The notes under the pieces are model-generated. The model saw only the letters and a list, made by a program, of their open reading frames with translations, made no database searches and was not told the origin of the DNA. A program made the position numbers and the translations under genes. This document shows positions 14,766 through 19,461 of a stretch of 19,461 nucleotides of DNA, piece after piece (the first letter of the stretch is position 1; every line of letters starts with the position of its first letter). This DNA comes from Oscillospiraceae bacterium (GTDB lineage: Bacteria > Bacillota > Clostridia > Oscillospirales > Ruminococcaceae), in assembly GCA_016303195.1 (NCBI GenBank), contig JAEDMD010000010.1, positions 1 through 19,461 on the forward strand, read 5' to 3'.

Positions 14766-15659
14766 TTATTTGTCAGAAAGTCCGAAGCTCCTGATAAGTC
14801 CCTCTCTGTTGCGCCAGTCCTCTTTGACCTTGACCCAGCATTTGAGATTTACCTTTATCTGGAAGAAATCCTCCAGTTCGATCCTTGCGGCGGTGGATGC
14901 CTTTTTGAGCATAGCTCCACCCTTACCGATGACGATTCCCTTGTGCGATTCTCTCTCACAGTAGATAGTTGCCGTAATATCGAGGATATCCTTATCTTCA
15001 CGTTCGGACATTTCCTCAACCCCAACAGCAATTCCGTGAGGAACTTCATCACTGAGAAGCATCAGCAGTTTTTCACGTATCATTTCCGCAGCCAGAACTT
15101 TTTCGGGCTGATCGGTTATCATATCATCAGGGAAATAATGTACGCTTTCCTCAGAAAGGTTGATTATTTCCTGAATCACTATGTCCACACCGCTGTTTTC
15201 GGTTACGCTTACGGGAATTACTGCCTGAAACTCTATTTTCGAGGTAAGATCGGCGATAACAGGCGCAAGCTCATCCTTGTTCCTGAGCAGATCGATCTTG
15301 TTCAGAACGAGGATTATCGGCATTTTTGATGAATTCATCGATCTGAGCAGATCAAGCTCCTGCTGATTTATCTTCTTGGTGCAGTCCATAACGAACACAA
15401 CTGCATCAATATCGCTGACAGATTCCTTAACAGTGTTCAGCATATGCTCGCTGAGCTTGTTGACAGGCTTATGCAGACCCGGAGTATCAAAGAACACAAG
15501 CTGAACATCGTCGATATTGCGTATTCCGGTGATACGTGTCCTTGTAGTCTGCGGTTTACTGCTGACGGAAGCTATCTTTTCGCCGACAATGGCATTGAGA
15601 AGCGAGGACTTTCCTGCGTTGGTGCGTCCTGCGATGGTGACAAAAGCAGTTCTCGGCAT
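14766..15659 (-). CDS. era: GTPase Era
   Basis: 297 aa. Era binds the 3' end of 16S rRNA during small-subunit maturation. GTPase motifs seen: G1 GRTNAGKSS (11-19; usual form GRPNVGKS, so T and A are mild variants), KPQTTR (35-40), G3 DTPG (58-61), G4 NKID (120-123) and G5-like PVSVTENSG (149-157). The C-terminal KH domain has GIVIGKGGAMLK (241-252) and ends LIRSFGLSDK. Start and ybeY stop share one base (TGATG), a sign of coupled translation. Next to ybeY and yqzL, as in Bacilli. Confidence 0.97.
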   Translation of the reverse strand: MPRTAFVTIAGRTNAGKSSLLNAIVGEKIASVSSKPQTTRTRITGIRNIDDVQLVFFDTPGLHKPVNKLSEHMLNTVKESVSDIDAVVFVMDCTKKINQQELDLLRSMNSSKMPIILVLNKIDLLRNKDELAPVIADLTSKIEFQAVIPVSVTENSGVDIVIQEIINLSEESVHYFPDDMITDQPEKVLAAEMIREKLLMLLSDEVPHGIAVGVEEMSEREDKDILDITATIYCERESHKGIVIGKGGAMLKKASTAARIELEDFFQIKVNLKCWVKVKEDWRNREGLIRSFGLSDK

Positions 15660-16171
15660 CAGCGGTTATCTCCGTTCACAACAAATGTTACATCTCTGGA
15701 AATTCCCAGTTTTTCGAGGACTGACTCCTCTTTCTCACGCATGATGCGCTGATCGAGCTGGCTTGTTTCATGATCGTAGCCAAGCAGGTGGAGCATCGAA
15801 TGAACAGTCAGGAATCCTACTTCACGCTCCAGTGAATGTCCGTAGTTCTGAGCCTGCTTAACGGCAGTTTCCAGAGAAATTACTACATCGCCAAGCTGAA
15901 CTGCGCCTGTTTCAGGATTGATCTCAACTGTTCCGTCACTGCTTGTAAGCGGGAACGAGAGCACATCGGTAACACTGTCCTTATTTCTGTAAATCTTGTT
16001 CAGATTCTTGATCTCGCTGTTGCTCACGAACGAGACGCTTACCTCAGCATCTTTGCCGAAATTCTCGGTAGTAAGCACTGCCTGACAGCATCTTCTGATG
16101 AGCAGTCTGATACCTACCGGAACTTTCACCTCTGTCTGATTATTCTTAACATAAACTTTTAATTTAGCCAT
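15659..16171 (-). CDS. ybeY: Endoribonuclease YbeY (16S rRNA maturation)
   Basis: 170 aa. The zinc site HSMLHLLGYDH (residues 124-134, HxxxHxxGxDH) is intact, with the preceding family block NKDSVTDVLSFPL (63-75) and LGDVVISLETA (93-103). YbeY is a metal-dependent single-strand RNase acting on rRNA and in ribosome quality control. The start overlaps the phoH stop by 8 nt (ATGGCTAA), with GGGAGA upstream inside phoH. It lies between phoH and era, a classic arrangement that joins rRNA-processing functions. Confidence 0.97.
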   Translation of the reverse strand: MAKLKVYVKNNQTEVKVPVGIRLLIRRCCQAVLTTENFGKDAEVSVSFVSNSEIKNLNKIYRNKDSVTDVLSFPLTSSDGTVEINPETGAVQLGDVVISLETAVKQAQNYGHSLEREVGFLTVHSMLHLLGYDHETSQLDQRIMREKEESVLEKLGISRDVTFVVNGDNR

Positions 16172-17135
16172 GATTTCTCATTCTCCCTTCGTTGTACTTT
16201 TCGTACGCCTTGATAATATCCTGTACAAGTCTGTGGCGTACTACGTCTTTTTCAGTAAACCTGTGTATACTGATATCGTCGATGCCTTTCAGTACCTTAA
16301 TAGCTTCGACGAGGCCCGATTTTCTCGAATCGGGAAGATCGATCTGTGTGATGTCACCCGTTATGACCATACGGCTTTCATTGCCCAGTCGGGTGAGGAA
16401 CATTTTGATCTGCTCGGAGGTGGTATTCTGAGCTTCATCAAGGATAATGAACGCTTCGTCAAGGGTACGTCCTCTCATGTACGCAAGCGGAGCGACCTCG
16501 ATTATCCCTTTTTCCATGTATCTCGCAAAACTCTCTGCACCGAACATATCGAACAGAGCATCATAGAGCGGGCGAAGATACGGGTCAACCTTATCCTGAA
16601 GGTCACCGGGAAGAAATCCCAGTTTCTCGCCTGCTTCAACGGCAGGACGAGTAAGGATTATCTTCTTGATCTTATGCTCACGGAAAGCCTTGACAGCCAT
16701 TGCAACTGCGAGATAGGTCTTTCCCGTACCCGCAGGACCGATGCCAAGAACTATGGTATTGCCTTTGATAGCGTCGATATATCGCTTCTGTCCCACTGTT
16801 CTGGGACGAAGTATCTTTCCCGAAGCCGTTACGCAGATACCGTCGCCGCCAAGTTCTTCAAGTTCCGATTCCACTCCGTCAGCGACCATTGAAGTGACAT
16901 ATCTCACAGTTTGTTCACTGAGAGATTGTCCCGAACCGCTGATACGGAGGAGTGCCCTGAGAGCCTTTTCTGCGGCATTGACATTATTTTCCTCTCCGAT
17001 GAGTTTGATACCGCCGTCCCTGCTTACCGCAGTCACGCTGTAATCCTTCTGGATGCGGCTGATGTTGCCGTCGAGCTGACCGAAAAGCGCAGAAAGTGTT
17101 TCGGTGCTGTCAACGTCTACGAATTTTTCCGCCAT
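16164..17135 (-). CDS. phoH: PhoH-family ATPase (PhoH-like/YbeZ)
   Basis: 323 aa. An N-terminal KH-like part (about 25-70) is followed by a P-loop ATPase core with Walker A GPAGTGKT (133-140), LTRPAVEAGEKLGFLPGDL (161-179), a Walker B region FIILDEAQNTT (229-239) and MVITGDITQIDLP. Family members co-occur with ybeY and are linked to rRNA maturation; the exact activity is unsettled. Its ATG shares one base with the CYTH gene stop (TAATG), and its end overlaps ybeY by 8 nt. Confidence 0.95.
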   Translation of the reverse strand: MAEKFVDVDSTETLSALFGQLDGNISRIQKDYSVTAVSRDGGIKLIGEENNVNAAEKALRALLRISGSGQSLSEQTVRYVTSMVADGVESELEELGGDGICVTASGKILRPRTVGQKRYIDAIKGNTIVLGIGPAGTGKTYLAVAMAVKAFREHKIKKIILTRPAVEAGEKLGFLPGDLQDKVDPYLRPLYDALFDMFGAESFARYMEKGIIEVAPLAYMRGRTLDEAFIILDEAQNTTSEQIKMFLTRLGNESRMVITGDITQIDLPDSRKSGLVEAIKVLKGIDDISIHRFTEKDVVRHRLVQDIIKAYEKYNEGRMRNHG

Positions 17136-17647
17136 TAACTAATTTCTCCAATCTTGTCTGCGGGGAATCTGCCTGCAAGGGCAAGTGCAGAATTTGAGTA
17201 CCTTTTATCCGCAGAAACATCTTTCAATACCCTGACGTTATCGGGGAAATCAATAAGCTGATCGGCATTTTTCAGTTCAAGCTCCATGATCGCAAGTGAA
17301 TTTGAAAACGGATATGTATCCAGTTCAAAGAGCTGATCATGGTAATTGAAGGCATAGCGCACTTTTTCAACAGGTTTGAACTCATTTTTCGCCTGTTTCA
17401 GCAAACGGTCATAATCCTCGCCGGAAATGACCTTTTCATTTTCCTCACGTGTTACAGGGGTAATAAAAATTTTTTCGGTATACGTATATGAAATGTTTCC
17501 GTCCTCGTCGATCCTGCGGACTCTGCGCTGGGAATCATGCTCACCGTTGACAAGATAAGTCTGTGTGATGCCTATTCTTTTGCGTACATCCAGTTTTTTC
17601 ACATCCGGGAATTCCACGAGGAATTTTCTTTCGATCTCATATCCCAT
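17135..17647 (-). CDS. CYTH-domain protein (triphosphate tunnel metalloenzyme)
   Basis: 170 aa from the ATG at 17647, with GGAG 10 nt upstream. An in-frame GTG at 17656 is only one base from that site, so I reject it. The signature EIERKFLV (4-11) opens the domain. Basic and acidic tunnel residues follow: RRVRRI, YTYTEKIF, REENEKVIS, EKVRYAF, ELDTYPF, IMELELKN and DKRYSNSALA. Such enzymes hydrolyse tripolyphosphate, thiamine triphosphate or similar, or make cAMP in class IV cyclases. Simple inorganic triphosphatase activity is the commonest in Firmicutes, but the substrate here is unknown. First gene of the operon, 49 nt after the promoter -10 box. Confidence 0.9.
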   Translation of the reverse strand: MGYEIERKFLVEFPDVKKLDVRKRIGITQTYLVNGEHDSQRRVRRIDEDGNISYTYTEKIFITPVTREENEKVISGEDYDRLLKQAKNEFKPVEKVRYAFNYHDQLFELDTYPFSNSLAIMELELKNADQLIDFPDNVRVLKDVSADKRYSNSALALAGRFPADKIGEIS

Positions 17648-17695
17648 TTCTTTCACACTCCAGAATTGATCTTATTATCATAAGTTCACAATTAT

Positions 17696-17724
17696 ATTAT
17701 AAAACATTTTTTGATGAATGTCAA
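17696..17724 (-). promoter_or_regulatory. Sigma-A promoter of the CYTH-phoH-ybeY-era-yqzL-recO-mutS2 operon
   Basis: Perfect -35 TTGACA (17724-17719), 17-nt spacer, perfect -10 TATAAT (17701-17696) on the minus strand. A second overlapping TATAAT (17696-17691) lies just downstream but with a longer spacer. The start would be near 17689, leaving a short 5' UTR of about 40 nt. Confidence 0.87.
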
Positions 17725-17785
17725 CAAAATTCTATGATTATTCTGTGTAAAATGCTTAGTTTTTATTGAAACGGGCATATAAAAT

Positions 17786-17802
17786 ATTGATAGGTCATCA
17801 AT
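17786..17802 (-). terminator. Weak AT-rich terminator after the histidine-kinase-like gene
   Basis: ATTGAT (17802-17797) pairs with ATCAAT (17791-17786) on the minus strand, with a 5-nt loop, followed by ATTTTATAT. It is 8 nt past the stop codon. The stem is short and AT-rich, so termination may be leaky. Confidence 0.4.
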
Positions 17803-17810
17803 CAAACCAT

Positions 17811-18542
17811 TTACAGGAAATCCGACAGCATCAGTTCAAAGGGCGCATTTTCGACTTCCGATGATGTTACTATCGGGTCGAACATTTCAAGATTCATCCC
17901 CGAATGATCGCACTTTACAGTCAGAAGCAGTGACGTTTCGGACAGATCGCATCCGATCCCAAGTTTATCTGCAAGAAGCGAACATATCTCCATCGAAAAT
18001 CCATCCGTCACCTCACGCACAGCGATATTATCGCTTCGTTCATATGACTCTTTGCACTTTAAATGTATATAGTAATTCTCGTCATCACCGATATTTCCTT
18101 CAAGCGATAATTCTGTTTTTTCATTTGCAGACCATCTGACAGCATTGCGGACAAATCCAAGAATGAGACGATCAAGTGCTTTTTCATCAATAACAGCCCG
18201 TCCTTCCGCAAAATCACCTGCTTCAATTTCAAGCCGTTCAGGTAGTACCCACGCACATTTTTTCACAAATCTTGTAAGATAGTCTGCAAGATCAACTGCT
18301 TTTCCATCACAGCACTTGTGTTCATCAACAAGCGACATAGCAAGTTCGGACGACCTGAGAAGTCTCCTCGCCGTCTCTTTCAGCGCATCACTTTGCAGTT
18401 GATTGACGGTTTCACCTTCTTCGATGCCGTTTAAAAGCGCTAACATCTGCCTTATGAGAGTATCGTTGTTTCGGATATACTCTTTTGCAAACGGAAGCTC
18501 AAAAAACTCGTTTATTTCGTTTAATCTGTCCAGTTCATACAC
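17811..18542 (-). CDS. Orphan degenerate histidine-kinase-like ATPase-domain protein
   Basis: 243 aa if started at the GTG at 18542, close to GGAGGAA (3-nt gap, tight). The frame is open to another GTG at 18593, but that lies upstream of a TATAAT. Residues about 20-75 look like a two-helix dimerisation region (LIRQMLALLNGIEE, ETARRLLRSSELAMSLVDE) without a histidine in an HExxTP context. An ATPase-like fold follows: VIDEKALDRLILGFVRNAVRWS matches the N-box, and GFSMEICSLLADKLGIGCDL matches the last ATP-lid helix. The DxGxG G1 box is not visible. It may be a pseudokinase or a phosphotransfer scaffold. No response regulator is next to it. No transmembrane segment or sensor domain seen. Confidence 0.6.
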   Translation of the reverse strand: MYELDRLNEINEFFELPFAKEYIRNNDTLIRQMLALLNGIEEGETVNQLQSDALKETARRLLRSSELAMSLVDEHKCCDGKAVDLADYLTRFVKKCAWVLPERLEIEAGDFAEGRAVIDEKALDRLILGFVRNAVRWSANEKTELSLEGNIGDDENYYIHLKCKESYERSDNIAVREVTDGFSMEICSLLADKLGIGCDLSETSLLLTVKCDHSGMNLEMFDPIVTSSEVENAPFELMLSDFL

Positions 18543-18576
18543 CTTCCTCCGCTGATTTTTTGATATCACACACAAT

Positions 18577-18633
18577 ATTATACTACTTTTCACATAAAAA
18601 ATAAATACTATTTCAAAATTTTATATTCGTCAA
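18577..18633 (-). promoter_or_regulatory. Candidate promoter(s) of the histidine-kinase-like gene
   Basis: Two options on the minus strand. One is TTGACG (18633-18628), a 17-nt spacer, then TAGTAT (18610-18605). The other is a perfect TATAAT (18582-18577) with a poor TTTATT at the -35 position. Both precede the GTG at 18542. Divergent from the gap promoter. Confidence 0.5.
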
Positions 18634-18719
18634 TTTAAACAAAATATTCTTTTTAAGTATATGTACGCAGTCGATTATGTATATTTCCAAAAAAATCTGT
18701 TATTTTTTTATCGAACCAC

Positions 18720-18748
18720 TTGAAAATTCTTCCGCTTTGGAGTATAAT
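18720..18748 (+). promoter_or_regulatory. Sigma-A promoter of gap
   Basis: TTGAAA (18720-18725), 17-nt spacer, perfect TATAAT (18743-18748). Start near 18755. The short leader carries AGGAGG at 18766-18771, 10 nt before the ATG. No operator-like palindrome was seen next to it. Confidence 0.85.
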
Positions 18749-18781
18749 ATAAATATAAATTTATTAGGAGGTAATTTTCCA

Positions 18782-19461
18782 ATGTCAGTTAAAGTTGCAA
18801 TTAATGGTTTCGGCCGTATCGGTCGTCTCGCTTTCAGACAGATGTTCGGTGCTGAGGGTTATGAGGTAGTTGCTATCAACGACCTTACAAAGCCTTCAAT
18901 GCTCGCTCACCTGCTCAAGTACGATACAGCACAGGGCGGTTACGCTGGTAAGATCGGTGAGAACCTTCACACAGTTGAGGCTGATGATGAAAAGGGTACA
19001 ATCACTGTTGACGGCAAGACACTCCAGATCTACGCTAAGGCAGACGCTAACGAGCTTCCTTGGGGTGAGATCGGTGTAGACGTTGTTCTTGAGTGTACAG
19101 GTTTCTACTGCTCAAAGGAGAAGTCACAGGCTCATATCAACGCTGGTGCTAAGAAGGTTGTTATCTCTGCTCCTGCAGGCAATGATCTCCCAACTATCGT
19201 ATTCAGCGTAAACGAGAAGACTCTCACAAAGGATGACAAGATCATCTCTGCTGCATCATGCACAACAAACTGCCTCGCTCCAATGGCTAAGGCTCTCAAT
19301 GACTATGCTCCAATCCAGAGCGGTATCATGAGCACTATCCACGCTTACACAGGCGATCAGATGATCCTCGACGGTCCTCACAGAAAGGGTGACCTTAGAA
19401 GAGCAAGAGCAGGTGCTGCTAACATCGTTCCTAACTCAACAGGTGCTGCTAAGGCTATCGG
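18782..19461 (+). CDS. gap: Glyceraldehyde-3-phosphate dehydrogenase, partial (C-terminus outside window)
   Basis: 226 complete codons from an ATG with AGGAGG 10 nt upstream, cut by the right edge. The enzyme oxidises and phosphorylates glyceraldehyde 3-phosphate in glycolysis. The Rossmann motif INGFGRIGR (7-15) opens the protein. D34 in AINDL fits NAD preference. The catalytic [12 protein letters not shown] has its cysteine at residue 160, and [14 protein letters not shown] (187-200) and [20 protein letters not shown] follow. Codon choice is visibly narrower than in the neighbours (frequent GCT, GGT, ATC, AAG, CTC), as expected of a very highly expressed gene. It is the only plus-strand gene in the window. 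Confidence 0.97.
   Translation, partial: MSVKVAINGFGRIGRLAFRQMFGAEGYEVVAINDLTKPSMLAHLLKYDTAQGGYAGKIGENLHTVEADDEKGTITVDGKTLQIYAKADANELPWGEIGVDVVLECTGFYCSKEKSQAHINAGAKKVVISAPAGNDLPTIVFSVNEKTLTKDDKIISAASCTTNCLAPMAKALNDYAPIQSGIMSTIHAYTGDQMILDGPHRKGDLRRARAGAANIVPNSTGAAKAI

Noticed and set aside
16170-16892. A 240-codon plus-strand open frame opposite phoH and ybeY
   Set aside because: It is fully antisense to a clear conserved gene, lacks a ribosome site and has no family features. Long antisense frames are expected by chance here.
1-19461. CRISPR array, tRNA, rRNA, transposase or phage genes
   Set aside because: No spaced direct repeats, tRNA-like folds or mobile-element proteins were recognised anywhere in the window.

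Overview
The window looks like chromosomal DNA of a Gram-positive gut Clostridia species, most likely Ruminococcus or a close relative (Oscillospiraceae). This is inferred from three things: the conserved order CYTH-phoH-ybeY-era-yqzL-recO-mutS2, strong GGAGG-type ribosome sites with sigma-A promoters (TTGACA/TTGAAA, 17-nt spacers, TATAAT), and the domain repertoire (tandem DUF1963/DUF3592 genes, a LacI-sensor diguanylate cyclase). I could not run a database search. All genes are on the minus strand except a partial gap gene at the right edge.

Region 1 (1-7986, read right to left) is a polyamine locus. A consensus promoter at 7958-7986 drives a structured leader of about 320 nt, which ends in an apparent intrinsic terminator 34 nt before speD. 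Then follow speD (S-adenosylmethionine decarboxylase), an Orn/Lys/Arg-type decarboxylase (probably arginine decarboxylase), a divergent signal peptidase II-like membrane protein, a four-helix membrane protein of unknown function, a small zinc-ribbon protein, speE (aminopropyltransferase) and speB (agmatinase family). The expected route is arginine to agmatine to putrescine, then aminopropyl transfer from decarboxylated SAM to give spermidine. Genes overlap or nearly touch. The run continues 22 nt beyond speB into four accessory genes in mirror order: DUF3592, DUF1963, DUF1963, DUF3592 (the last is cut by the window edge).

Region 2 (8000-11351) holds a GC-rich multi-hairpin intergenic element, an alpha/beta hydrolase whose nucleophile serine appears replaced by aspartate, and a soluble protein joining a LacI-type sugar-binding sensor to a GGDEF diguanylate cyclase domain. 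The last has its own promoter and terminator.

Region 3 (11431-17724) is a housekeeping operon for RNA, ribosome and DNA maintenance: CYTH phosphatase, phoH, ybeY, era, a 33-codon yqzL-like gene, recO and mutS2, from a consensus promoter at 17696-17724. The tiny yqzL gene is preceded by a nested inverted repeat that abuts its ribosome site.

Region 4 (17786-19461) has an orphan, degenerate histidine-kinase-like protein transcribed away from gap (glyceraldehyde-3-phosphate dehydrogenase), which has a textbook promoter. The best candidates for undescribed biology are the speD leader RNA and the non-canonical members of the polyamine operon.
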